DNA of 64,000 bases, taken from the NCBI GenBank assembly GCA_036745275.1, contig DAIOGK010000002.1, forward strand, positions 186,001 through 250,000, given 5' to 3'. The translations under genes and the position numbers were made by a program. The DNA is from JAIUNP01 sp020161975 (lineage in GTDB: Bacteria; Pseudomonadota; Alphaproteobacteria; Rhizobiales; Beijerinckiaceae). Each line of letters opens with the position of its first letter. The first letter of the stretch is position 1. The notes beneath the pieces are model-generated. The model did not search any database and was not told the DNA's origin. It saw nothing but the letters and a program-made list of their open reading frames with translations. This document shows positions 34,086 to 42,376 of the stretch, in pieces.

Positions 34086-34814
34086 TTACCAGACAAGTTC
34101 ACCCGCCAGAAAGGCGCGGGCTTCCGGCGAGGCGGGGTTGGTAAAAAATCGCTCTGCGGGCGCATCCTCAATGAGACGCCCGCGCGAGAAATAAAGGATG
34201 CGCCGGGCAAGCCGGCGTGCCTGGCCAAGATCATGCGTGGCCATGACCAGGGTTGTGCCCTCTGCAATCAATTCCGTCAGCATGCGTTCGATCTGCCGGG
34301 TTGCCCCAGGGTCGAGCTGCGAGGTCGGTTCATCGAGAAAGATCACATCCGGGTGGAGAACCGCGGCACGGGCGATGGCCAGCCGCTGCTTTTCGCCACC
34401 GGAGAGGTTCCGCGCCGGGCGTTTTGCCAGGGGCGCAAGGCCGAAGCGTTCAAGTGCCGCCACCGCCTGCCGGCGCGCCTCGCCACGCGTCTCGCCGGCT
34501 GTTGCCAGTGCGTGGATCAGATTGTCCACCACGGAACGGCGCAGCATCATCGGGTGCTGGAAGACCATAGCGTGTCGTTTCTTTCCGCTTCGCCGCCCAC
34601 CGTCCAGTTGCCACGCCACCGTACCCGATGTGGGCGCCAACAACCCGTGACACAGGCGCAGGAACAGCGACTTGCCCGCGCCATTCGGCCCGATCAACGC
34701 TGTCAACCCGCCCGTTGCGACATCGAGCGAGACATTCTCCAGAAGACGCGCGCCGTCGATTTCGCAGCTGAGTCCGCACACCTGCAACGGCAGGATCGAG
34801 GATGTTTCGCGCAT
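34086..34814 (-). CDS. tupC: Tungstate ABC transporter ATP-binding protein
   Basis: 242-aa ABC ATPase: Walker A IGPNGAGKS, Q-loop VFQHPMMLRRSV, signature NLSGGEKQRLAIARA, Walker B VIFLDEPTS, H-loop MATHD. It powers tungstate uptake through TupB. ATG 34814 lies just after the tupB stop; an ATG 12 bp earlier overlaps tupB and is possible. It is placed between permease and receptor genes in one operon. Confidence 0.9.
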   Translation of the reverse strand: MRETSSILPLQVCGLSCEIDGARLLENVSLDVATGGLTALIGPNGAGKSLFLRLCHGLLAPTSGTVAWQLDGGRRSGKKRHAMVFQHPMMLRRSVVDNLIHALATAGETRGEARRQAVAALERFGLAPLAKRPARNLSGGEKQRLAIARAAVLHPDVIFLDEPTSQLDPGATRQIERMLTELIAEGTTLVMATHDLGQARRLARRILYFSRGRLIEDAPAERFFTNPASPEARAFLAGELVW

Positions 34815-34818
34815 CAGG

Positions 34819-35532
34819 TCACCCCGCATAACGGATGCCAATGCGGCTGGTGCCATAGGCCGCCGCATTGATCAGAATGGTCAGGGTTATGAGCACGATG
34901 CCGAGGCCAAGCGCGAGCGGCAGATCGCCTTTGGAGGTTTCCAGCGCGATCGTGGTGGTCATTGTGCGCGTATAGCCCGCAATATTGCCGCCGACGATCA
35001 GCACTGCGCCGACTTCGGCACTGGCGCGGCCAAAACCGGCAAGAAGCGCGGTTGCCAGCGCAAAGCGCCCGTCCCACAGCAATGTTGGAATGGCCCGCAG
35101 CCCCACAAGGTCAATCGAGGTCAGATGATCATGGTACTCGCGCCAGAGATCCTCGACGGTTTGGCGCGTCAGGGCGATGATGATCGGCAGGACCAGCACC
35201 GCCTGCACGATGATCATGGCCGTTGGCGAGAACAGAAGTCCGAACGGACCGAACGGGCCGCTGCGCGACAGCAGCAGGAAGACAATCAACCCGGCCACCA
35301 CCGGTGGCAGCCCCATCAGGGCATTGAACAGCACGATGACCAGCGCGCGCCCGGGGAAACGCGACAAGGCCAGCAACGCCCCCAGCGGCAGGCCGATCAG
35401 CGCGGCAATCAACACCGCCGTCACCGTCACCCGCAACGAGAGCGCAACCACCCGCAGGAAGTCGGGATCGAATCCAGCGATCAGCTGAAGCGCCGCCACG
35501 AAGGCATTTCCACTGTCCATCCCTGAATCCAT
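34819..35532 (-). CDS. tupB: Tungstate ABC transporter permease
   Basis: About 237-aa inner-membrane protein with five to six hydrophobic helices and the EAA-loop-type sequence EVGAVLIVGGNIAGYTRTMTTTIA, in which the TupB-type GGNIAG signature is clear. LSLRVTVTAVLIAALIGLPLGALLAL is the usual MetI-like start. The start is uncertain: ATG 35532 or ATG 35520 (MDSG repeated). It is divergent from the HTH/ligand-binding regulator, with a 68-bp promoter gap. Confidence 0.9.
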   Translation of the reverse strand: MDSGMDSGNAFVAALQLIAGFDPDFLRVVALSLRVTVTAVLIAALIGLPLGALLALSRFPGRALVIVLFNALMGLPPVVAGLIVFLLLSRSGPFGPFGLLFSPTAMIIVQAVLVLPIIIALTRQTVEDLWREYHDHLTSIDLVGLRAIPTLLWDGRFALATALLAGFGRASAEVGAVLIVGGNIAGYTRTMTTTIALETSKGDLPLALGLGIVLITLTILINAAAYGTSRIGIRYAG

Positions 35533-35549
35533 ATTGCATTTTCTACGAT

Positions 35550-35561
35550 TATGGGACCATA
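35550..35561. promoter_or_regulatory. Short inverted repeat in the tupB/regulator divergent gap
   Basis: TATGG-GA-CCATA, followed directly by TATG, in the AT-rich centre of the 68-bp gap. It is a candidate operator for the divergent regulator; half-sites are only 5 bp, so the call is weak. Confidence 0.35.
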
Positions 35562-35600
35562 TATGACAAGAATGGAATTTATGCAGGATATTGCCGCTCA

Positions 35601-36491
35601 ATGCATATTGATCGCTATCTGACGACTGAGGAGGCTGCGGCCTATCTGAAGCTGAAGGAGCGCAAGATCTATGATCTGGCGGCCAACGGTGCGATTCCGG
35701 CCTCCAAGGTCACGGGCAGATGGCTGTTTCCCCGCGCCGCGCTTGATCGCTGGATCGAAGGTGGATTGAGCCTGCCGGATGGGGTGCCAGCCGCTGAACC
35801 GCCTGCGATCGTCGGCGGCAGTCATGACCTTCTGCTCGAATGGGCGCTGCGGCGGTCCAGTCCGGGTCTTGCGCTGTTGCCGGAAGGTTCAGTGACGGGG
35901 CTGCAGCGCCTCGTCCGAAACGAGGTGACCGCAGCGGCAATTCATCTGCACGATGCTGCCGGGTCAGAAGAAGCCAACATCGCAGCTGTCCGTGCGATGC
36001 CGGGCCTGCATGATGCCGTGCTGATTGCCTTTGCCCGACGCGAACAAGGCCTCGTGCTTGTCCATGGCAACCCGTTGGGGATCGCTTCGCTCAGCGATGC
36101 CGTGATGCGGAGGGCGCGGTTTGGCCTGCGCCAGCAAGGTGCGGGGGCACAGCTTCTGCTCGAAAGCCTGCTCAAGCGCGGCGCGCTGGCCTTTGCGGAC
36201 CTGACGACGGCTGTCGGTGACTTCCCGTCGGGATCCGATCTTGCGCTCGCCATTCGCAACGGCGATGTCGATTGCGGCATCGCGACGCGCGCGGTGGCCG
36301 CCGTCAATGGACTTGCCTTTGTGCCGCTGGCCGCCGAGCGGCTCGATCTCGTCATGCGGCGGCGCAGCTATTTCGAACCACCGGCTCAGGCGCTGATGAC
36401 AACGCTGCGGCTGTCTGCCTTTGCGCAGCAGGCGACGGCGTTCGGCGGCTACGATGTCTCTGAGGCCGGCACGGTGCGCCTGAATCGCTGA
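35601..36491 (+). CDS. Excisionase-like HTH plus periplasmic-binding-like regulator of tungstate/molybdate genes
   Basis: 296-aa cytoplasmic protein. Residues 1-50 form a MerR/excisionase-type helix-turn-helix (LTTEEAAAYLKLKERKIYDLAANGAIPASKVTGRWLFPRAALDRWI). From about 70 onward is a PBP-like ligand domain of the type seen in MoeA-linked and ModE-replacing regulators: LLPEGSVTGLQRLVRNEVTAAAIHLHD, LVHGNPLGIASLSD, RFGLRQQGAGAQLLLESLL and DLALAIRNGDVDCGIATRA. It likely senses oxyanion or molybdopterin status and controls the divergent tupBCA genes (inference from position). ATG 35601. Confidence 0.82.
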   Translation: MHIDRYLTTEEAAAYLKLKERKIYDLAANGAIPASKVTGRWLFPRAALDRWIEGGLSLPDGVPAAEPPAIVGGSHDLLLEWALRRSSPGLALLPEGSVTGLQRLVRNEVTAAAIHLHDAAGSEEANIAAVRAMPGLHDAVLIAFARREQGLVLVHGNPLGIASLSDAVMRRARFGLRQQGAGAQLLLESLLKRGALAFADLTTAVGDFPSGSDLALAIRNGDVDCGIATRAVAAVNGLAFVPLAAERLDLVMRRRSYFEPPAQALMTTLRLSAFAQQATAFGGYDVSEAGTVRLNR

Positions 36492-36560
36492 ACGGCCTGA
36501 ACGACCCCGCATCCGCCATCGTGCGACTTGCCCGCAGGAAGCGAAGCCGATACCCCTATG

Positions 36561-36575
36561 TTGTATGATGACATT
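36561..36575. promoter_or_regulatory. GntR-type operator-like site upstream of the SDR gene
   Basis: TTGTATGATGACATT, about 40 bp before the SDR start. Its left half TTGTATGA is shared with sites at 40275 (tctC) and 45364 (rraA). TATGAT inside it could also act as a -10. Confidence 0.4.
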
Positions 36576-36614
36576 GCCGGCAACGCTCGGCGAGCTTGCT
36601 ACAGGAGAGGCGCA

Positions 36615-37367
36615 ATGAACCAGATCGACCTTGCCGGCCGCGTTGCCGTGATCACCGGGGGCGCCCGCGGCATCGGACTTGCCACCGCAGAACGGATGCT
36701 TGCCTCAGGCGCCTCGGTGGCATTGTGGGACATGGACCGGGCAGCGCTCGATGCGGCGGTGGCCGCGCTCAAGGCGCCGGACCGCGTGACAACCGAGGTG
36801 GTTCAGTTGACCGATCTGCAATCGGTTGCCACGGCTACAGAGGCGAGCGCACGCAAACACGGCAAGATCGACATTCTCGTCAATAATGCCGGCATCACGG
36901 GCGGCAATGATCTTCTCTGGAAGCTCGACCCCGCCGTCTGGCGGCAGGTGATCGACGTCAACCTGATCGCCCCGTTCCTTGTGTGTCATCAGATTGTGCC
37001 GGTGATGCTGAACAACGGCTATGGCCGCATCATCAACATCGCCTCGGTCGCCGGCAAGGAAGGCAATCCGAAGGCCTCGCATTATTCAGCATCGAAGGCT
37101 GGCCTGATTGGTCTCACCAAGTCGCTGGGCAAGGAACTTGCGACCTCGAACATTCTCGTCAACTGTATCACGCCGGCGGCGGCGCGCACGGCGATCTTCG
37201 ACCAGATGGCGCCCGATTTCATCGACTTCATGCTGTCGAAAATCCCAATGAACCGCTTCGTCGAGGTGAAGGAAATAGCAGCCATGGCCTGCTGGCTGGC
37301 CTCGGAGGACTGTTCGTTCACGACGGGTGGCGTGTTCGACATTTCGGGTGGGCGCGCGACATACTGA
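36615..37367 (+). CDS. SDR-family oxidoreductase, possibly 2-keto-3-deoxy sugar acid dehydrogenase
   Basis: 250-aa classical SDR: TGGARGIG (14-21), NNAG (90-93), Ser144, Tyr157, Lys161. The stretch IASVAGKEGNPKASHYSASKAGLIGLTKSLGKEL is typical of a subgroup that includes dehydrogenases acting on 2-keto-3-deoxy sugar acids (L-rhamnonate/L-fuconate routes). ATG 36615 has AGGAGAGG just upstream. It is convergent with the IlvD/Edd dehydratase gene, whose product would form such a keto-deoxy acid, so a joint role is reasonable but not proven. A candidate GntR site precedes it. Confidence 0.82.
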   Translation: MNQIDLAGRVAVITGGARGIGLATAERMLASGASVALWDMDRAALDAAVAALKAPDRVTTEVVQLTDLQSVATATEASARKHGKIDILVNNAGITGGNDLLWKLDPAVWRQVIDVNLIAPFLVCHQIVPVMLNNGYGRIINIASVAGKEGNPKASHYSASKAGLIGLTKSLGKELATSNILVNCITPAAARTAIFDQMAPDFIDFMLSKIPMNRFVEVKEIAAMACWLASEDCSFTTGGVFDISGGRATY

Positions 37368-37392
37368 TCACTGCGCGGCGGGACGCAAAAGG

Positions 37393-37416
37393 AACGGGCC
37401 GGTTTCCCGGCCCGTT
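37393..37416. terminator. Bidirectional terminator between SDR and ilvD-like genes
   Basis: Perfect 10-bp stem AACGGGCCGG/CCGGCCCGTT with a TTTC loop. Ts follow on the plus strand, and CCTTTT follows on the minus strand, so it can stop both convergent genes. Confidence 0.88.
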
Positions 37417-37420
37417 TCGT

Positions 37421-39157
37421 TCAGTTGATTGCCGGTTCCGGCACCGGCCCGCCGAAATCGGTTTGCAGGAAATCGAAGTCGCAGCCATTTTCGGCCTGGG
37501 CAATGTGCTGGGAGAACATCCAGCCGAAGCCGCGTTCGTACTTCGGCTCGGGCTTTTTCCACGCCGCCCGGCGCCTTGCCAGTTCCTCCTCCGAAACGCG
37601 CATGTTCAGCGTGCGGTTCGGGATGTCGAGGTCGATGATGTCGCCGGTTTTCACCAGCGCCAGCGGGCCGCCGATATAGCTTTCCGGCGAGACATGCAGG
37701 ATGCATGCGCCATAGGAGGTTCCGGACATGCGCGCATCCGAAATCCGCACCATGTCGCGCACGCCCTTCTTCACCAGCACCTTCGGGATCGGCAGCATCC
37801 CCCATTCCGGCATTCCGGGGCCGCCAAGCGGGCCGGCATTGCGCAGGATCAGCACGGTCTCTTCCGTCACGTCGAGATCATCGCGGTCGATGTTCTTCTT
37901 CATGTCCTCGTAGCTGTCATAGACCAGCGCTGGACCCGAGTGCTTCTGGAACTTCTCGCCTGCGGCGGAGGGCTTGATGACGCAGCCGTTGGGCGCGATG
38001 TTGCCGCGCAACACGGCCAGCGCGCCTTCCTTGTAGATCGCGTTCGCCGGCGTCCGGATCACATCGTCGTTGTAGACCTTCGCCCCTTCAAGGCTCTCGG
38101 CCCAGGTCTTGCCGGAGACGTTGATCTGGGACAGATCGAGATGATCCTTCAGGCGCGAGAGCAGGCCGAGCATTCCGCCGGCATAGGCGAAATCCTCCAT
38201 CAGGTATTTGTCCCCTGAAGGGCGGATGTTGGCGATCACTGGCACCTTGCGTGAGGCAGCATCGAAATCATCAAGGCCGATGTCGTGGCCGGCGCGACGC
38301 GCCATCGCCACCAGATGGATGACCGCATTGGTCGAACAGCCCATGGCCATCGCGACGACGATGCCATTGAGAAAGGCCTGTCGCGTCATGATCCTGGTCG
38401 GCGTCAGATCCTCCCAGACCATCTCCACAGCGCGCTTGCCGCATTGCGTCGCCATGCGGATGTGCCCTGAATCGGCGGCCAGAATCGACGAGGCGCCGGG
38501 CAAGGTCATGCCGATCGCATCGGTGATACCGGTCATGGTCGCCGCCGTTCCCATGGTCATGCAGACACCGTAGGACCGGGCGATGCCGGTCTGCATGTCA
38601 TACCATTCCTTCTCGGTGATATTGCCGGCGCGGCGCTCGTCCCAGTATTTCCAGGCATCCGAGCCGGACCCCAGTTGCTTGCCGTGATAGTTGCCGCGCA
38701 GCATCGGCCCGGCCGGCATGAAAATCGCCGGAACGCCGGCCGAGGTCGCGCCCAGAATCAGGCCGGGCGTGGTCTTGTCGCAACCGCCCATCAGCACGAC
38801 GCCATCGACCGGCTGTGAACGGATCAACTCCTCGGTCTCCATGGCCAGGAAGTTGCGATAGAGCATCGAGGTCGGCTTGACCGTTGATTCAGACACCGAG
38901 ATTGCCGGAAGTTCCACCGGAAAACCGCCCGCCTGCAACACGCCGCGCTTCACATCCTCGACACGCTGCCGGAAATGCGCATGGCACTGGGCAAAGTCCG
39001 ACCAGGTGTTGATGATGCCGATGATCGGCTTGCCGGCGAATTCATCGACATCATAACCCATCTGGTTCATGCGGCTGCGATGCCCGAAGGAGCGCAGGTC
39101 ATCCGGCGCAAACCAGCGGGCGGAGCGAAGGTCTTGAGGCTTCTTGCGACCAGTCAT
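37421..39157 (-). CDS. IlvD/Edd-family sugar-acid dehydratase (L-arabonate dehydratase-like)
   Basis: 578-aa iron-sulphur dehydratase. The start RSARWFAPDDLRSFGHRSRMNQMGYD marks the sugar-acid branch (L-arabonate, D-xylonate, L-fuconate) and not biosynthetic IlvD. Probable [2Fe-2S] cysteines: SDFAQCHAHF, MGGCDKTTPG and SYGVCMTMG. It removes water from an aldonic acid to give 2-keto-3-deoxy acid. The next motif blocks (CSTNAVIHL, LRGNIAPNGCVIK, SDARMSGTSYG) are intact. ATG 39157 is the natural start. It lies 82 bp downstream of the tctC gene on the same strand, so a substrate-capture and dehydratase transcript is likely. Confidence 0.88.
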   Translation of the reverse strand: MTGRKKPQDLRSARWFAPDDLRSFGHRSRMNQMGYDVDEFAGKPIIGIINTWSDFAQCHAHFRQRVEDVKRGVLQAGGFPVELPAISVSESTVKPTSMLYRNFLAMETEELIRSQPVDGVVLMGGCDKTTPGLILGATSAGVPAIFMPAGPMLRGNYHGKQLGSGSDAWKYWDERRAGNITEKEWYDMQTGIARSYGVCMTMGTAATMTGITDAIGMTLPGASSILAADSGHIRMATQCGKRAVEMVWEDLTPTRIMTRQAFLNGIVVAMAMGCSTNAVIHLVAMARRAGHDIGLDDFDAASRKVPVIANIRPSGDKYLMEDFAYAGGMLGLLSRLKDHLDLSQINVSGKTWAESLEGAKVYNDDVIRTPANAIYKEGALAVLRGNIAPNGCVIKPSAAGEKFQKHSGPALVYDSYEDMKKNIDRDDLDVTEETVLILRNAGPLGGPGMPEWGMLPIPKVLVKKGVRDMVRISDARMSGTSYGACILHVSPESYIGGPLALVKTGDIIDLDIPNRTLNMRVSEEELARRRAAWKKPEPKYERGFGWMFSQHIAQAENGCDFDFLQTDFGGPVPEPAIN

Positions 39158-39239
39158 TGCAGTGTCTCTGGCAGGGGCATGGGGAAAGGAAATGCAGGGC
39201 CGGGCCGGCCCTGCGGGATGGTCGGAAACGCGCCGTCGA

Positions 39240-40229
39240 TCAATCGATCTTGGCGCCGGCGTCCTTGGCAACCTTGGTCCACTTGTCCACCTCATCCGAG
39301 ACGAACTTCGTGAAGTCCTCAGGCGAGGTGCCCTGCGGCACAAAGCCGTTGGCCAGCAGCTTGTCCTTCAACTCCGGCGCATGCAGCGCATCCTTGATGT
39401 TCTTCTGGAGCTTGTCGACGATCGGCTTCGGCGTACCGGCCGGGGCGGAAATCGCATTCCATGAGACGGCAGAAAAGCCAGGATAGCCCTGTTCGGCAAT
39501 GGTCGGCGCGTCCGGCATCGCCGGGTTCCGCTGAAGATCGGCAACGCCAATGATCCTGACCTTGCCGGCCTTGGCCTGCGCAAAGGCGAGATCCTGGTTG
39601 GTGAACATCATCGGCACAACGCCGGCCATCACATCCTGCAGAGCGGGGGCGCCGCCCTTGTAGGGTACGTGATCGATCTTCATGCCGGTCATGGTCTTCA
39701 GAAGCTCCATGGCCATGTGGCCGGAAGCCCCGTTGCCGGCCGAGGCATAGTTGTACTTGCCCGGGTTGGCTTTGACGAGATCAACCAGTTCTTTCAGGTT
39801 CTTGGCGGGAAAATCGGGATTGACGATCAGCACGTTCGGACCGGTCGTTGCCAGCGTCACGTGCGCAAAGTCCTTTTTGGAATCGTACGGCATGTTGGAG
39901 TAAAGGCCGTGGTTGACCGCGTTCGAGCCAACGCCGGACATCAACAGCGTGTAGCCGTCGGGCGTCGCCCGTGCCACCTGCGCCGATCCGATGTTGCCGT
40001 TCGCGCCGGGCTTGTTCTCGACGATGAAGGTCTGGCCGAGCGATTTGGTCAGCGCCGCCGCAATCTGGCGGGCCGTCAGATCAGTCGTCCCGCCCGCCGG
40101 GAACGGAACAACGATCGTGACCACCTTGTTCGGGTAGTCCGCGGCATTCTGCGCATGGGCCCCAGTCGCGGCCAAAGCGAGCCCCGCGAATGCCAATCCT
40201 GCAAACAAACGACGATTCAAACTGTTCAT
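39240..40229 (-). CDS. Tripartite tricarboxylate transporter substrate-binding protein (Bug/TctC family)
   Basis: 329-aa periplasmic receptor. The signal peptide ends in AHA-Q, then NKVVTIVVPFPAGGTTDLTARQIA, ENKPGANGNIGS and VPYKGGAPALQDVMAGVVPMMF, the Bug hallmarks. It binds a carboxylate for a TctAB membrane carrier, but no tctA or tctB lies in the window, so it must work with a carrier elsewhere or act as a sensor. The start is ATG 40229, with GAGAGGA upstream. It leads the transcript that includes the IlvD-like gene and is divergent from the first GntR gene; a palindrome sits upstream. Confidence 0.92.
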   Translation of the reverse strand: MNSLNRRLFAGLAFAGLALAATGAHAQNAADYPNKVVTIVVPFPAGGTTDLTARQIAAALTKSLGQTFIVENKPGANGNIGSAQVARATPDGYTLLMSGVGSNAVNHGLYSNMPYDSKKDFAHVTLATTGPNVLIVNPDFPAKNLKELVDLVKANPGKYNYASAGNGASGHMAMELLKTMTGMKIDHVPYKGGAPALQDVMAGVVPMMFTNQDLAFAQAKAGKVRIIGVADLQRNPAMPDAPTIAEQGYPGFSAVSWNAISAPAGTPKPIVDKLQKNIKDALHAPELKDKLLANGFVPQGTSPEDFTKFVSDEVDKWTKVAKDAGAKID

Positions 40230-40273
40230 CCTTGCGTTCCTCTCCGGTGCGGAGGCTTGCCAGCCCCTCGCAT

Positions 40274-40293
40274 GTTGTATGATATCACATAAC
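40274..40293. promoter_or_regulatory. Imperfect 20-bp palindrome upstream of tctC gene
   Basis: GTTGTATGATATCACATAAC, symmetric at 8 of 10 positions around GATATC, about 45 bp before the tctC start. The form (TTGTATGA/TnnCATAA) fits an FCD-GntR operator; the left half recurs at 36561 and 45364. Confidence 0.55.
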
Positions 40294-40379
40294 TTGTCCG
40301 AAACATGATGTCGACTCCGGCGCGCGGCCATCACACCGGCAGCGTGGACCATGGCGCTTCCTGCCTCATGCGTCAATAA

Positions 40380-40394
40380 TGCGCTAATGCATCA
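40380..40394. repeat. 15-bp repeat shared with the rraA upstream region (inverted copy)
   Basis: TGCGCTAATGCATCA here is the exact reverse complement of TGATGCATTAGCGCA at 45329-45343. It lies between divergent tctC and gntR genes. Read toward tctC, it has the same orientation as the other copy has toward rraA. Candidate GntR operator. Confidence 0.45.
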
Positions 40395-40513
40395 ACGCTA
40401 GATTTGATGACGACGCCGGTTCGTTCCGCACGCAATACTGAAGCTCCTGCTGCGTCTGCCGGGCGCCATCCGCGTCCGTTGCACTCGCCTGATCGTGGCG
40501 ATAGGAATGCAAA

Positions 40514-41197
40514 ATGAGCGAGCATGTATCAGCCATCGAACGGGGAACGCGGGGCGCGGCCCAGGTCTTCAACAGTCTGCGCGACGATATCATTGCCCTC
40601 AGGCTGGAGCCGGGACTGGTGCTCTCGCGTGCGGAACTTCAAGCGCGCTTTGGCCTCAGTTCAACCCCTGTTCGGGATGCGCTCATCCGCCTTCAGAACG
40701 AGGGCCTGGTCGAGATTTATCCGCAACACGCAACCAAAGTTGCGCCCATTGACCTCGCCCTTGCCCGCGAGGCCCAGTTCCTGCGCCGGTCCGTCGAACT
40801 TGAACTGGTGCGGTCGCTGGCCCTGAAACAGGATATGGCCCTGAACAGCCAGTTGAAACGGCTGATCCAGCAGCAAGTCGCCTTTGCAGACCTCAACGAG
40901 TTTGAAGCTTTCGCTGCGGCTGACCAGGCGTTTCACCGCACGATGTATGAAGCGCTCGGGATTGGCGCGCTCTGGCACCTTGTTCGCCAGCGCGGCGGAC
41001 ATATCGATCGCCTGAGGCGGCTGCACCTACCGGTCGATGGCAAGATGCATGAGATCATCGCTGCCCATAACCGAATCGCTGATGCCATCGTTGCCGGCAA
41101 TGCGGATAGCGCTCAGAGCGCCATGCGCGAGCATCTGTCCCACTCACTCGACTTTGTGGATACGTTGCGCGTGTGCTATCCGCAGTATTTTCGCTGA
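40514..41197 (+). CDS. GntR/FadR-type (FCD domain) transcriptional regulator 1
   Basis: 227 aa: N-terminal winged HTH (VFNSLRDDIIALRLEPGLVLSRAELQARFGLSSTPVRDALIRLQNEGLVEI) followed by an all-helical FCD domain with acid/His metal-site residues (ADQAFHRTMYEA, HNRIADAIVAGNADSAQSAMREHLSHS). FCD regulators usually sense small organic acids. It is divergent from the tctC-ilvD unit, so control of that transcript is likely. A 9-bp stem lies 26 bp after its stop. Confidence 0.92.
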   Translation: MSEHVSAIERGTRGAAQVFNSLRDDIIALRLEPGLVLSRAELQARFGLSSTPVRDALIRLQNEGLVEIYPQHATKVAPIDLALAREAQFLRRSVELELVRSLALKQDMALNSQLKRLIQQQVAFADLNEFEAFAAADQAFHRTMYEALGIGALWHLVRQRGGHIDRLRRLHLPVDGKMHEIIAAHNRIADAIVAGNADSAQSAMREHLSHSLDFVDTLRVCYPQYFR

Positions 41198-41222
41198 TCC
41201 AGCTCGTGCCGCGATCGAAAGC

Positions 41223-41249
41223 GGGATGGCCGGGGGAGCAGGCCATCCC
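41223..41249 (+). terminator. Hairpin after first gntR gene
   Basis: Stem GGGATGGCC / GGCCATCCC with a 9-nt loop, 26 bp downstream of the stop codon. It lacks a T-run, so termination efficiency is uncertain. Confidence 0.45.
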
Positions 41250-41425
41250 AGGTTCGACGTTCTCACGCCGGTCTGCCGGACGCTTCAATTGGCGTCGTCG
41301 CAACCGCAGCCTTCTTGCCGCAATCAACGAACCAGCAGCAACTTCCCCTCTCCACCATGGCATTGGCCATGCCGTCCAGCGACCCCTTCCCCGGATTCGC
41401 CTGATGTTTTGGAATCATTGCAGCC

Positions 41426-41439
41426 TTCTGTGATCACAG
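41426..41439. promoter_or_regulatory. Perfect 14-bp palindrome upstream of second gntR gene
   Basis: TCTGTGATCACAGA, about 73 bp before the gntR2 start. The core TGTGATCACA resembles FCD-GntR operators; CRP sites have TGTGA and TCACA separated by 6 bp, which is not the case here. Candidate autoregulatory site. Confidence 0.5.
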
Positions 41440-41511
41440 ACACTGTTGCCCAACGTGCCGCTGCTGTCTAGTCCTAAATGTCGCTATCACAAACAAGATG
41501 CGGGCAGCGGC

Positions 41512-42219
41512 ATGAGACCAGCTTACAAGGAAGCGCTCGAGATGACGCCCGGCACCCTTTCGGGCCGGGTTTACCGCCATCTTGCCGACAGGCTGATCGC
41601 CGGTCGCTTTGCGCCCGGGGACAAGCTCTCGCTCAGAACGGTCTCTGATGCCCTTGGTCTCTCGATCATGCCGGTCAGGGAAGCAGTGTCGCGGCTGGCC
41701 GCCGAAGGTGCCCTCGACGTGCATCCGAAGCGGGCCGTCACGGTGCCCCTGATGCCGGCAGCGACGTTTCGCGACATCACACGCGTCCGGATTGCCATAG
41801 AGGGAACCGCTGCGGCCATGGCCGCGGAATGCCGAACCGCAGACGACATCAACGCTATCGCGACAACCGAACAGACCGTTCGCACTCTCGGGCTCGCATC
41901 CGATCCCGACCTGACGGCGACCGTTGCCGCCAACCAGGCCTTCCATTTCGCTCTCTATCGCGCCGCCCATTCGCCCGAACTCCTCGCTATCATCGAGCGC
42001 CTTTGGCTCCGGGTCGGCCCCATCATCAACTTCGACATCAACTCCGGCCCGGAGCGACTGAGATTCGGCGGCGCAGTGCGCTGCCATGCCGATGCTCTGG
42101 CCGCCATCCGGGCGGGCGATGCGGTCGCGGCCCGCGCGGCGATTGCCGCCGACATCAGAGCCGCGTCCGATTTTATTCTGTCACAGCAAAGCCTGCCCGA
42201 GCGAATGGACAGGCGGTAG
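41512..42219 (+). CDS. GntR/FadR-type (FCD domain) transcriptional regulator 2
   Basis: 235 aa: winged HTH (LSGRVYRHLADRLIAGRFAPGDKLSLRTVSDALGLSIMPVREAVSRLAAEGALDVHPKRAVTVP) and an FCD domain with NQAFHFALYRAAHSPELLAII and CHADALAAIRAGDAVAARAAIAADI metal-site residues. It belongs to the same family as the upstream gene but is clearly a different sequence, so they are not a recent duplication. The start could be ATG 41512 or ATG 41542 (AAGGA upstream); the first is used. It lies 158 bp before the dapA-like gene, and its likely target is that operon's palindromic promoter. Confidence 0.9.
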   Translation: MRPAYKEALEMTPGTLSGRVYRHLADRLIAGRFAPGDKLSLRTVSDALGLSIMPVREAVSRLAAEGALDVHPKRAVTVPLMPAATFRDITRVRIAIEGTAAAMAAECRTADDINAIATTEQTVRTLGLASDPDLTATVAANQAFHFALYRAAHSPELLAIIERLWLRVGPIINFDINSGPERLRFGGAVRCHADALAAIRAGDAVAARAAIAADIRAASDFILSQQSLPERMDRR

Positions 42220-42242
42220 CGCCGGCGCGCGCACTGTAGCGA

Positions 42243-42270
42243 TTGACACAAGGATTGTATAAAATATACA
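42243..42270 (+). promoter_or_regulatory. Promoter of the dapA-like/epimerase operon with overlapping palindrome
   Basis: TTGACA (42243-42248), 16-bp spacer, TATACA (42265-42270). The -10 is part of the perfect inverted repeat TGTATA-AAA-TATACA (42256-42270), in a very AT-rich patch. A GntR dimer on it would cover the -10. The dapA-like start is about 107 bp downstream. Confidence 0.7.
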
Positions 42271-42376
42271 TTTTGAACTACAGAGGCGTCGATGGTCCGG
42301 CACACCGTTGGTGCCCCGGATCGGCATGTCGCAACAGCGTTTCGGCCTGACGCGTCCGGACAACAGGGAGCCGACG

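Larger units (their letters stand above)
41198..41511. other. 314-bp non-coding gap between the two gntR genes
   Basis: No credible gene. It holds a 9-bp perfect stem GGGATGGCC/GGCCATCCC at 41223-41249 (possible terminator of gntR1 without a T-run), a 14-bp perfect palindrome at 41426-41439, and AT-richer sequence near the second gntR start. Nothing else recognised. Confidence 0.6.
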
